Positions 56,941-64,000 of a DNA stretch of 64,000 nt are shown in pieces; position 1 is the first letter of the stretch, and every line of letters starts with the position of its first letter. The translations under genes were made by a program, and so were the position numbers. Source of the DNA: Domibacillus sp. PGB-M46 (GTDB taxonomy: Bacteria > Bacillota > Bacilli > Bacillales > Domibacillaceae); contig NZ_JAKGCR010000011.1 in NCBI RefSeq assembly GCF_022668875.1, forward strand, positions 1 to 64,000, read 5' to 3'. The notes under the pieces were generated by a model. It had not been told where the DNA came from. It was given only the letters and a program-made list of their open reading frames with translations, and made no database searches.

Positions 56941-58608
56941 GTGAGCAAGAGAACAAATGAATTAATTAAGATTATCCCGCTGGGCGGAGTCGGGGAAGTC
57001 GGGAAAAATATGACAGTCGTAGAAGTGGATCAGGATATTTTTGTGATCGACACCGGCCTTATGTTTCCTGAGAATGAAATGCTTGGAATCGATATTGTCA
57101 TTCCGGACATTACATACCTGGAAGAAAACAAGGAGCGAGTGAAAGGTATTTTCCTGACGCACGGTCATGAAGATGCGATCGGCTCGCTCGGCTATGTACT
57201 AAAAAAAGTACAGGCACCTGTATATGGAACCAAATTAACTCTGGCGCTTGCCAAGATGCGCCTGCGTGAAGAGAATGTAAAAGAAGACGTTAAATTTTAC
57301 ACGGTTCATTCCGAATCGAAATTGCGTTTTGATCATGCGGATGTGACTTTTTTCCGGACAACACACAGTATTCCGGATTCTGTCGGTGTCGCCATCCACA
57401 CATCTGAAGGCGCCATCGTACACACAGGTGAATTTAAATTTGACCAAAGTGCAAAGGGCCACTACGCACCGGATATCGGCAAAATGGCGGCGCTTGGCAA
57501 AAATGGTGTTTTCGCTTTGCTTTCTGACTCTACAGAAGCTGAACGTCCGGGTCATACAACTTCTGAGGCAGTCATTGCCTCTCAGCTTTCAGATGCGTTT
57601 CATTCAGCTGAAGGCCGGATTATCGTTTCACTTTTTGCGTCTAACTTAATTCGTATGCAGCAGGTATTTGATGCCGCTTATGAAAATGGCCGCAAGGTAG
57701 CAGTGAGCGGAAAAAGCATTCAGCGTGTAAATGATATTGCCATCCGGCTTGGCTATTTGCAGGTCGAAGATGATATTTTAATCAGCTTAAATGAAATCAG
57801 CAAGCATGCTGATCATGAAGTGGTGATCCTCGCAACAGGCGTACAAGGTGAGCCAATTGAGGCGCTTCAGAAAATGGCGAAGGGTACAAACCGTCATGTG
57901 AAAATCAAAGAAGGCGATACGGTGCTGATTACTGCATCTCCATCTCCAGGCTTAGAGCTGCTGATGGCCAAAACAGTCAACCTTCTTTACCGTGCCGGCG
58001 CAAATGTGTTAACAGGCAGCCGCCGTGTGCACGTTTCCGGACACGGGTCTCAGGAAGACTTAAAGTTTATGCTTAATTTAATGAAGCCGACGTATTTCAT
58101 TCCGATTCAAGGGGAATACCGTATGCTTAAAGCACACAAAAACCTGGCACTTACGACTGGTGTGCCGGAAGAGAATACGTACATTCCGGAAAAAGGCGAT
58201 GTCATTGAATTTAAAAATGGAAAAATGCGGCCGGCCGGCCGTGTAACCGCCGGCAATGTTCTGATTGACGGAATTGGTGTGGGAGATGTAGGCAATATCG
58301 TTCTGCGTGACCGAAAGCTACTGTCACAGGATGGCATTTTCACGGTTGTAATTACGCTAAGCAAAAAACAAAAAAGAATTGTTGCCGGACCGGAAATTAT
58401 CTCACGCGGTTTTGTGTATGTGCGCGAGTCAGAAAAGCTGATCGATGATTCCGTAAAGCTTGTGACAGGTATTGTTGAGAAAAATCTTGCGGGTGAAACA
58501 TTTGAATGGTCTGGTATTAAGCAGGATATTCGTGATCAATTAAACTCATTCTTACATGAAAAAACAAAGCGGCGTCCAATGATCCTGCCGATTATCATGG
58601 AAGTATAA
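56941..58608 (+). CDS. rnjB: ribonuclease J2-type protein
   Basis: Metallo-beta-lactamase/beta-CASP ribonuclease that forms a complex with RNase J1 for 5'-3' decay and processing. The start IIPLGGVGEVGKNMTVVEVD and length of 555 residues fit. The metal motif, usually HGHEDH in J1, reads HGHEDA at residues 74-79, so the last His is missing, as J2 proteins also have an altered site. I chose GTG 56941 because AGGAGG lies 6 bases upstream; the longer frame runs into the promoter. The position after dapA matches rnjB. Confidence 0.93.
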   Translation: MSKRTNELIKIIPLGGVGEVGKNMTVVEVDQDIFVIDTGLMFPENEMLGIDIVIPDITYLEENKERVKGIFLTHGHEDAIGSLGYVLKKVQAPVYGTKLTLALAKMRLREENVKEDVKFYTVHSESKLRFDHADVTFFRTTHSIPDSVGVAIHTSEGAIVHTGEFKFDQSAKGHYAPDIGKMAALGKNGVFALLSDSTEAERPGHTTSEAVIASQLSDAFHSAEGRIIVSLFASNLIRMQQVFDAAYENGRKVAVSGKSIQRVNDIAIRLGYLQVEDDILISLNEISKHADHEVVILATGVQGEPIEALQKMAKGTNRHVKIKEGDTVLITASPSPGLELLMAKTVNLLYRAGANVLTGSRRVHVSGHGSQEDLKFMLNLMKPTYFIPIQGEYRMLKAHKNLALTTGVPEENTYIPEKGDVIEFKNGKMRPAGRVTAGNVLIDGIGVGDVGNIVLRDRKLLSQDGIFTVVITLSKKQKRIVAGPEIISRGFVYVRESEKLIDDSVKLVTGIVEKNLAGETFEWSGIKQDIRDQLNSFLHEKTKRRPMILPIIMEV

Positions 58609-58638
58609 ACGCTCATACGTTCTCATGTGTCGATCATA

Positions 58639-58647
58639 TGATATAAT
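58639..58647 (+). promoter_or_regulatory. extended -10 promoter of ftsK
   Basis: TGATATAAT is a perfect extended -10 element (TGnTATAAT) in the 102-base gap after rnjB. A matching -35 is not clear. Transcription would begin near 58654, within the left arm of the following hairpin. Confidence 0.5.
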
Positions 58648-58649
58648 GT

Positions 58650-58675
58650 GAAAGCAGCCGAAACCGGCTGCTTTC
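58650..58675 (+). terminator. 11-bp hairpin after rnjB
   Basis: GAAAGCAGCCG (58650-58660) and CGGCTGCTTTC (58665-58675) form a perfect stem with an AAAC loop. No T-run follows (AACTGTTT), so termination would be inefficient. It lies 41 bases after the rnjB stop and overlaps the predicted ftsK start of transcription. It may act as a 3' mRNA barrier for rnjB. Confidence 0.45.
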
Positions 58676-58710
58676 AACTGTTTAAAGATCATGAAAAGTA
58701 GGGTGACGAC

Positions 58711-61002
58711 ATGGCACAAAAAAAACGAAAAAAACCGGTCCGGCGCCGGACCAATAAAGAAAAAAAGCAAATAGAATCATTGAAGATCCAGGGAGCCGGC
58801 GCTCTTATCTTTGTTCTTTGCGCTGTGGGGCTGCTTGGCACTGGAGTCGCTGGAGCTATTATCAAAGGAGCGGCCGCTTTTTTCTTTGGCACGCTGTATG
58901 CGTTCGGATTGATCGGTCTATGCGGTATGGCACTTTATATGATTGTAAGGCGAAAACGGCCGCCGGTTTGGGAACGTAAAATCACGGGCAGCCTGCTGGT
59001 GGTTGCCAGTCTGCTTGTATTTCTGCATATTCGCCTGTTTGAAAATCCGGCAGAAGGTGTGAATTACACAGCTGAAACGTGGTATTTATACAAACAAAGC
59101 GTTTCAGGTGTCGGAACGATGGATATCGGTGGCGGAATGATTGGCGGAGCCTTATTTCATCTTTTTTTCTTTTTATTTGGCCAGCCAGGCACATGGATTT
59201 TTGGACTGACTTTGTTTTTCGCAGGGATTGTGTTAGTAGGCGGAAAGCCGCTTGTTGAAAAATTGGTACATGGCGCCGCTCTTGCGGGCGAAAAGCTGAA
59301 CGATTCCTGGCATCAAGCGAGGGAACAGTGGGCGGAGCGAAGAGAATGGAAGGAGCAGGAGCAGGCTGAGAAGGACAAGCCGAGAGCATCGGCAAAAGAA
59401 GCGCTGCCTGAAGTAGAAAGCAAAGAAGAGCCTGTTATGTCGGAGGCCGCACCGCTTATTTCAAGCTTTGCTGAAAAAGCCTACACAGAAGAACCGGTTG
59501 CGTTGCAGAAGAAACATGAACCGGCCGCACCGCAGGAAGCGGAGCCAGCGGTTCTATCGTTTACAGAATCAGAAAACAAAGACTACAAGCTGCCGCCGGC
59601 TTCTCTTCTCCAAAAACCGCAGCAGGCAGATCAAAGCAATGAAAAAAAACATATTCAAAAAAATGCTCAAAAACTCGAAAAAACCTTTCAAAGCTTTGGT
59701 GTTAAAGCGAAAGTGACTCAGATCCATCTTGGTCCGGCTGTCACTAAATATGAAGTACAGCCGGATACCGGCGTAAAGGTAAGCAAAATTGTCGGCTTGA
59801 CGGATGATTTGGCGCTGGCGCTTGCAGCAAAAGATATTCGGATGGAAGCGCCAATTCCGGGCAAATCCGCTATAGGAATTGAAGTGCCGAATGCTGAAGT
59901 GGCGATGGTCAGCTTTCGTGAAGTGATTGAAGCAAAGCAGCATGAAAAAAAGGATTCAAAACTTTTGGCTGCACTCGGGCGTGATATTACCGGTGAAGCC
60001 ATTGCAGCTGAACTGAATAAAATGCCGCATTTGCTTGTTGCCGGGGCAACGGGAAGCGGAAAAAGTGTCTGCATTAACGGCATTATCACTAGTATTTTAA
60101 TGCGTGCTAAGCCGCACGAAGTGAAGATGATGATGATTGATCCGAAAATGGTGGAGCTTAATGTGTACAATGGCATTCCGCATTTGCTCGCCCCTGTTGT
60201 AACAGACGCAAAAAAAGCATCACAGGCATTAAAAAAAGTAGTAGGGGAAATGGAACGCCGGTACGATTTGTTTTCACACACAGGCACGCGAAATATCGAA
60301 GGCTATAATGGGCATGTGACCAAGCACAATAACGAAACGGGCGAGAAGCAGCCTCATTTGCCGTACATTGTTGTGATTGTGGACGAGCTGGCTGACTTAA
60401 TGATGGTTGCCTCAAGCGACGTAGAAGATTCGATTACAAGGCTTGCACAAATGGCCCGGGCAGCCGGCATTCATTTAATTATTGCCACCCAACGTCCATC
60501 TGTAGATGTTATTACCGGCGTTATTAAAGCGAATATCCCCTCGCGCATCGCTTTCTCAGTTTCATCGGCAACCGATTCCCGCACCATTTTAGATATGGGC
60601 GGTGCCGAAAAACTTCTCGGACGCGGGGATATGCTTTTTTACCCGTCTGGAGCGGTAAAGCCGATTCGGGTTCAAGGTGCCTTTTTGTCAGATGAAGAGG
60701 TAGAAGATATAGTGGATTTTGTAATTGCCCAGCAAAAAGCGCAATATCAGGAAGAAATGATTCCAGAGGATGTGCCAGAAACAGCCGGCCAGTCGGAGGA
60801 TGAGCTGTATGATGACGCGGTGCAGCTGATTGCTGAAATGCAGACTGCGTCGGTGTCTATGCTGCAGCGCCGCTTTCGCATCGGCTATAGCCGGGCAGCA
60901 CGTTTAATTGACGAAATGGAAATGAGAGGCGTTATTGGTCCGTACGAAGGAAGCAAACCGAGAACGGTGCTCGTTCCAAAGCCGTCTGAAGAGCATATGT
61001 AA
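58711..61002 (+). CDS. spoIIIE: FtsK/SpoIIIE family DNA translocase
   Basis: Septal DNA pump that moves the chromosome into the forespore and clears DNA from division septa. The N-terminus has several membrane segments (about residues 25-190), followed by an acidic Ala/Pro/Glu linker (about 210-310). The motor has its Walker [17 protein letters not shown] near residue 445 and Walker [15 protein letters not shown]. The gamma winged-helix domain at the end has [20 protein letters not shown]. The length of 763 residues and the locus support SpoIIIE rather than SftA. Confidence 0.95.
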   Translation: MAQKKRKKPVRRRTNKEKKQIESLKIQGAGALIFVLCAVGLLGTGVAGAIIKGAAAFFFGTLYAFGLIGLCGMALYMIVRRKRPPVWERKITGSLLVVASLLVFLHIRLFENPAEGVNYTAETWYLYKQSVSGVGTMDIGGGMIGGALFHLFFFLFGQPGTWIFGLTLFFAGIVLVGGKPLVEKLVHGAALAGEKLNDSWHQAREQWAERREWKEQEQAEKDKPRASAKEALPEVESKEEPVMSEAAPLISSFAEKAYTEEPVALQKKHEPAAPQEAEPAVLSFTESENKDYKLPPASLLQKPQQADQSNEKKHIQKNAQKLEKTFQSFGVKAKVTQIHLGPAVTKYEVQPDTGVKVSKIVGLTDDLALALAAKDIRMEAPIPGKSAIGIEVPNAEVAMVSFREVIEAKQHEKKDSKLLAALGRDITGEAIAAELNKMPHLLVAGATGSGKSVCINGIITSILMRAKPHEVKMMMIDPKMVELNVYNGIPHLLAPVVTDAKKASQALKKVVGEMERRYDLFSHTGTRNIEGYNGHVTKHNNETGEKQPHLPYIVVIVDELADLMMVASSDVEDSITRLAQMARAAGIHLIIATQRPSVDVITGVIKANIPSRIAFSVSSATDSRTILDMGGAEKLLGRGDMLFYPSGAVKPIRVQGAFLSDEEVEDIVDFVIAQQKAQYQEEMIPEDVPETAGQSEDELYDDAVQLIAEMQTASVSMLQRRFRIGYSRAARLIDEMEMRGVIGPYEGSKPRTVLVPKPSEEHM

Positions 61003-61033
61003 AAAGAACAGCCGAAGGGCTGTTCTTTTTTTT
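61002..61033 (+). terminator. terminator after spoIIIE
   Basis: AGAACAGCC (61005-61013) pairs with GGCTGTTCT (61018-61026) around a GAAG loop, extended by flanking A-T pairs, and a T-run follows. It begins at the spoIIIE stop codon. Confidence 0.9.
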
Positions 61034-61099
61034 AAAAACTTTTTTACTAGTGTATGCATGTTTTTGCAAGCGATTTCTTTGGGGTTATTATTTTGCTTG

Positions 61100-61105
61100 T
61101 ATAAT
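61100..61105 (+). promoter_or_regulatory. possible promoter of the GntR gene
   Basis: A perfect TATAAT lies in the AT-rich 265-base gap between spoIIIE and the regulator gene. CTTTGG, 17 bases upstream, is a weak -35. The resulting leader would be about 155 bases and contain the repeated element at 61216. Other A+T-rich sequences in the gap make this uncertain. Confidence 0.4.
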
Positions 61106-61215
61106 AATACGAATGGGAGAATGTTTAAGAAATTCTCTCTTTTCACTATTAAATAGTATCTTTTCAATTATCAAAAAAAATGATATGTTAAATGAAATTA
61201 GCGTAAATGTTAAAC

Positions 61216-61232
61216 CTCAGAGGTCTGATGTC
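61216..61232. promoter_or_regulatory. candidate operator copy 1 (before ymfC)
   Basis: CTCAGAGGTCTGATGTC lies 36 bases before the GntR gene start. A similar sequence, with 9 of 12 bases identical from AGGTC onward, lies at 63229-63246 before the ABC ATPase gene. The shared pattern is AGGTCwGAyrTC. Because one copy precedes a regulator gene and the other its likely target, I consider both as candidate operators. Confidence 0.35.
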
Positions 61233-61267
61233 TCGTGCGAATGAAAAGAAAAGGTGGTGACGATTCC

Positions 61268-61993
61268 GTGTCCATTAAACAGGACAACCGGCATTTATAC
61301 CTTCAGGTAATTGACCGGCTGAAAAAAGATATTGAAGAAGGGATCTACAAAGAAAAAGAAAAGCTTCCTTCAGAATTTGAGCTGGCCAAACAGCTTGGCG
61401 TCAGCAGAGCCACTCTTCGGGAAGCGCTGCGCATACTCGAGGAGGAAAATGTGATTATCCGGCGCCATGGAGTAGGCACATTTGTTCATTCCAAGCCATT
61501 ATTCACATCCGGCATTGAGCAGTTGATCAGCGTGACGGATATGATTGTAAATGCTGGCATGGAACCGAGTACTATTTTTCTCTCGTCTGCAGTGATGCAG
61601 GCAACTGAGGAGGATGCTCGCAGGCTGGCATGTGAGCCGGATGCGGAATTAATGGTGATTGAGCGTGTGCGGACCGCCAACGGAGTACCGGTTGTTTATT
61701 GTATTGATAAAATACCGAAAGTACTGTTTCCAGGGCAGTTTGACGCAGGGCAGGAATCCTTGTTTACCTTGTTTGACGAGCATGCTGCACATCCTGTTTC
61801 GCATGCTGTAGCCAACATTGAACCATATGGCTGGCATGAAAAAGTATCACCGATCCTGGATTGTGAGCCTGAAACCGCACTGCTTGCCCTAAAGCAGCTT
61901 CATTATACGGAGAATGATGTGCCGGTTTTATACTCGGTGAATTATTTTCGGGCGGACAAGTTCAGTTTTCATGTTCTGCGCAGACGTATGTAA
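61268..61993 (+). CDS. ymfC: GntR-family regulator (YmfC-like)
   Basis: Transcription factor with an N-terminal winged helix and a C-terminal UTRA ligand domain (HutC subfamily). The HTH shows [20 protein letters not shown] and [20 protein letters not shown], and the UTRA part shows [20 protein letters not shown]. It closely resembles YmfC, the gene after spoIIIE in B. subtilis. The start is GTG 61268, 9 bases after AGGTGGTGA. The length is 241 residues. The ligand is unknown; the neighbouring BMP transporter suggests a nucleoside-related signal. Confidence 0.9.
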   Translation: MSIKQDNRHLYLQVIDRLKKDIEEGIYKEKEKLPSEFELAKQLGVSRATLREALRILEEENVIIRRHGVGTFVHSKPLFTSGIEQLISVTDMIVNAGMEPSTIFLSSAVMQATEEDARRLACEPDAELMVIERVRTANGVPVVYCIDKIPKVLFPGQFDAGQESLFTLFDEHAAHPVSHAVANIEPYGWHEKVSPILDCEPETALLALKQLHYTENDVPVLYSVNYFRADKFSFHVLRRRM

Positions 61994-62038
61994 TCCAGGC
62001 ATCCACGTTAATTAAATTACTAGAGGGGGCATAAAAGA

Positions 62039-63127
62039 ATGAAAAAACGTAATTTTGGTTTTGCAATGTCCATGGTTTTAGCAGCCGGCACCATTTTAGG
62101 TGCATGCGGCGGCGGTGAAGAAGCTGATAATAATGGCGGCGGCAACGGCGGAGGAGAATCCGATAAGTTTACGGTTGGGATGGTAACAGATGTCGGCGGT
62201 GTTGACGATAAATCCTTTAACCAATCTGCCTGGGAAGGGCTTCAGGCATTCGGTAAAGAAAACGATCTTGAAAAGGGCACGGATGGTTTTGATTACATTC
62301 AATCAAAAAGCGATGCCGATTACAAAACAAACTTGAATACTGCAGTTCGAAATGGCTTTGATTTAACGTATGGTATTGGTTACAAGTTAAAACCAGCCAT
62401 TGAAGAAGTGGCAAAACAGCGGAAAAACAGCCAGTTTGCAATTGTGGATGATGTGGTAGAAGGTTTAGATAACGTGACAAGCATTACATTCAAAGAAAAT
62501 GAAGGTTCATTCCTTGTTGGGGTAGTAGCAGGCCTTCAAACAAAAACAGACAAAGTTGGATTCATTGGCGGAGTTGAAAGTGAACTGATCGACAAATTTG
62601 CCGGCGGCTTTGAAGCCGGTGTCAAAGCTGTAAATCCAGACGCGGACGTTGTTATTGAATATGCCGGTGCATTTGATAAAGCGGATAAAGGCCAGCAAAT
62701 GGCATCTGCTATGTACTCTTCCGGTGCCGATATCATTTACCACGCAGCAGGCGGTACAGGAAATGGCGTATTTACAGAAGCAAAAAGCTTAAAACAAAAA
62801 GATCCAAGCAAAGAGATCTGGGTCATCGGTGTTGACCGCGACCAGGCAGAAGAAGGAAAAGTAACAGCAGGCGGCAAGGAAATGAACGTAACGCTGACTT
62901 CTATGGTTAAACGTGTAGACCTTGCTGTTCAAGACGTGGCAACAAAAGCCCAAAACGGTGAATTCCCGGGCGGCGAAGTGATTGAGTATGGTCTTGAGGC
63001 AAACGGTGTAAGCATTGCGCCAACACAGGATAACTTAACAGAAGAATCAAAAGCTGCCGTACAGGAATGGACAGATAAAATTAAAAATGGTGAAGTTAAA
63101 GTGCCAACAAAACCAAGCGGAAAATAA
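62039..63127 (+). CDS. BMP-family substrate-binding lipoprotein (nucleoside uptake type)
   Basis: Surface lipoprotein of the BMP/Med family, which in characterised bacteria binds nucleosides for ABC import (for example NupN/BmpA types). The signal peptide ends in the lipobox LGAC with the lipidated Cys at residue 23, followed by a Gly/Glu/Asn-rich linker. The binding fold starts at [20 protein letters not shown], and [18 protein letters not shown] is a typical later block. The length is 362 residues. GAGGGGGC precedes the ATG. The ABC ATPase gene follows after a terminator. Confidence 0.92.
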   Translation: MKKRNFGFAMSMVLAAGTILGACGGGEEADNNGGGNGGGESDKFTVGMVTDVGGVDDKSFNQSAWEGLQAFGKENDLEKGTDGFDYIQSKSDADYKTNLNTAVRNGFDLTYGIGYKLKPAIEEVAKQRKNSQFAIVDDVVEGLDNVTSITFKENEGSFLVGVVAGLQTKTDKVGFIGGVESELIDKFAGGFEAGVKAVNPDADVVIEYAGAFDKADKGQQMASAMYSSGADIIYHAAGGTGNGVFTEAKSLKQKDPSKEIWVIGVDRDQAEEGKVTAGGKEMNVTLTSMVKRVDLAVQDVATKAQNGEFPGGEVIEYGLEANGVSIAPTQDNLTEESKAAVQEWTDKIKNGEVKVPTKPSGK

Positions 63128-63137
63128 TCCGTCTAGC

Positions 63138-63169
63138 GGATGCCGGACTGAACGCCGGCATCCCTTTTT
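63138..63169 (+). terminator. terminator between the lipoprotein and ABC ATPase genes
   Basis: GGATGCCGG (63138-63146) pairs with CCGGCATCC (63155-63163) and CTTTTT follows. Placed just after the binding-protein gene, it would make that transcript more abundant than the permease part, a common layout in ABC importers. Confidence 0.8.
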
Positions 63170-63182
63170 AAAGATGACGGGA

Positions 63183-63199
63183 GTATAGACAAGCTATAC
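63183..63199. repeat. inverted repeat, possible HutC-type operator
   Basis: GTATAG and CTATAC are separated by ACAAG. The left half reads GTATAGAC, which fits the GTnTAnAC pattern of HutC-type GntR regulators, the subfamily of the nearby YmfC-like gene. It is between the terminator and the ABC ATPase gene. Binding is inferred only. Confidence 0.35.
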
Positions 63200-63228
63200 T
63201 ATACTGCCTTGATTTTTAAAAAATTTTG

Positions 63229-63246
63229 CTCATAAGGTCAGACATC
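63229..63246. promoter_or_regulatory. candidate operator copy 2 (before the ABC ATPase)
   Basis: CTCATAAGGTCAGACATC matches the element at 61216-61232 (pattern AGGTCwGAyrTC). It lies 40 bases before the ABC ATPase start. Confidence 0.35.
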
Positions 63247-63286
63247 CTACTGGATTATAAGCGTTTTAAAAAGGAGAGTGAGAAAG

Positions 63287-64000
63287 ATGGATTATGTAAT
63301 CGAAATGCTTGGCATTCGGAAAGAATTTAACGGATTCGTAGCGAACGATAATATTACGTTGCAGCTCGCCAAAGGAGAAATTCATGCTCTTCTCGGTGAA
63401 AATGGAGCGGGAAAATCGACCTTAATGAATGTGCTTTTCGGTCTTTATCAGCCAGAAGCAGGACGAATTCGGGTAAATGGAAAGGACGTTCACATTACTG
63501 ATCCGAATAAAGCGAACGATTTAGGCATTGGCATGGTGCATCAGCATTTTATGCTGGTGGACACGTTCACTGTAACGGAAAATATTGTGCTGGGCAATGA
63601 GCCGAAAAAATTCGGAACGGTAAATATGAAAAAAGCCGAACAAAAGGTGCGGGAATTGTCAGGGCAGTATGGCCTTTCGGTTGATCCGACAGCGAAAATT
63701 GCAGATATTTCAGTGGGTATGCAGCAACGTGTCGAAATCTTAAAAACACTATACCGCGGTGCGGAAATCTTAATTTTTGATGAACCAACCGCCGTCTTGA
63801 CGCCGCAGGAAATCAAAGAATTGATTGGAATTATGCGTGCGCTCATTAAAGAAGGAAAATCAATTATTCTCATTACGCACAAATTAAAAGAAATTATGGA
63901 AGTATGTGACCGGGTAACGGTCATTCGAAAAGGAAAAGGAATTGGCACAGTAGACGTATCAGAAACAAATCCGAATCATTTAGCGAGCTTAATGGTGGGC
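63287..64000 (+). CDS. ABC transporter ATP-binding protein, 5' part (NupO-like)
   Basis: The first 238 codons of a sugar/nucleoside-type ABC ATPase; the gene runs off the window without a stop. Walker A is GENGAGKST at residues 37-45. The Q-loop region is VHQHFMLVDTFTVTENI, the signature is ISVGMQQRVEIL and Walker B is ILIFDEPTAVLTP. Such proteins normally have two ATPase domains (about 510 residues), so roughly half is present. ATG 63287 follows AAGGAGAG. With the BMP lipoprotein it forms a likely nucleoside importer; the permeases should follow. Confidence 0.93.
   Translation, partial: MDYVIEMLGIRKEFNGFVANDNITLQLAKGEIHALLGENGAGKSTLMNVLFGLYQPEAGRIRVNGKDVHITDPNKANDLGIGMVHQHFMLVDTFTVTENIVLGNEPKKFGTVNMKKAEQKVRELSGQYGLSVDPTAKIADISVGMQQRVEILKTLYRGAEILIFDEPTAVLTPQEIKELIGIMRALIKEGKSIILITHKLKEIMEVCDRVTVIRKGKGIGTVDVSETNPNHLASLMVG

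Overview
This window is a stretch of chromosome from a motile, endospore-forming Firmicute of the family Bacillaceae (Bacillus sensu lato). Four observations support this: a complete Bacillus-type fla/che operon with fliY, cheC, cheD and a sigD gene; the Gram-positive polymerase PolC; the spoVF (dpaAB) dipicolinate synthase genes; and a gene order that follows the B. subtilis codY-downstream region almost without interruption. Base composition is moderate and nearly every gene is on the + strand. I see no mobile element, CRISPR array, tRNA, rRNA or prophage, and I cannot name the genus from sequence alone.

Layout. Positions 1-25919 hold the flagellar/chemotaxis operon: rod (flgB, flgC, fliE), MS-ring and switch (fliF, fliG), export ATPase complex (fliH, fliI, fliJ), a MotE-like protein, hook-length control and hook (fliK, flgD, flgE), swrD, fliL, switch (fliM, fliY), cheY, the export gate (fliZ/O, fliP, fliQ, fliR, flhB, flhA), flhF/flhG, and cheB, cheA, cheW, cheC, cheD. 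A strong terminator then separates cheD from sigD, which has its own sigma-A-like promoter. sigD is followed by a small frameshifted gene and swrB. Positions 27614-36779 hold translation and envelope genes (rpsB, tsf, pyrH, frr, uppS, cdsA, dxr, rseP, proS). Next come polC and the rimP-nusA-rnpM-rplGA-infB-rbfA-truB-ribF operon, then rpsO and pnp. From 50583 the genes are mlpA, dpaA/dpaB, asd-dapG-dapA, rnjB and ftsK/spoIIIE. The window ends with a GntR regulator, a BMP-family lipoprotein and the 5' part of its ABC transporter ATPase (nucleoside-uptake type).

How the genes work together. The flagellar genes build and steer one machine. SigD would activate late flagellar genes located elsewhere. 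The rpsB-to-rpsO block supplies ribosome parts, initiation and elongation factors and ribosome maturation. uppS, cdsA, dxr and rseP serve lipid and envelope synthesis. asd, dapG and dapA feed the dihydrodipicolinate pathway, from which dpaAB makes spore dipicolinic acid. A sigma-K-like promoter in front of dpaA fits that role.

The window is mostly conserved housekeeping DNA, and I did not find a novel multi-gene system. The points most worth checking are: the terminator and promoter that uncouple sigD from the fla/che operon; the frameshifted gene between sigD and swrB; a hairpin that may bring a distant Shine-Dalgarno close to swrD; an IF2 lacking its first N-terminal domain; the absence of several genes found here in B. 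subtilis (ylxP, ylxY, ymxH, tepA, ylzJ); an AT-rich patch inside flgE; and a repeated element in front of the GntR gene and the ABC ATPase gene.
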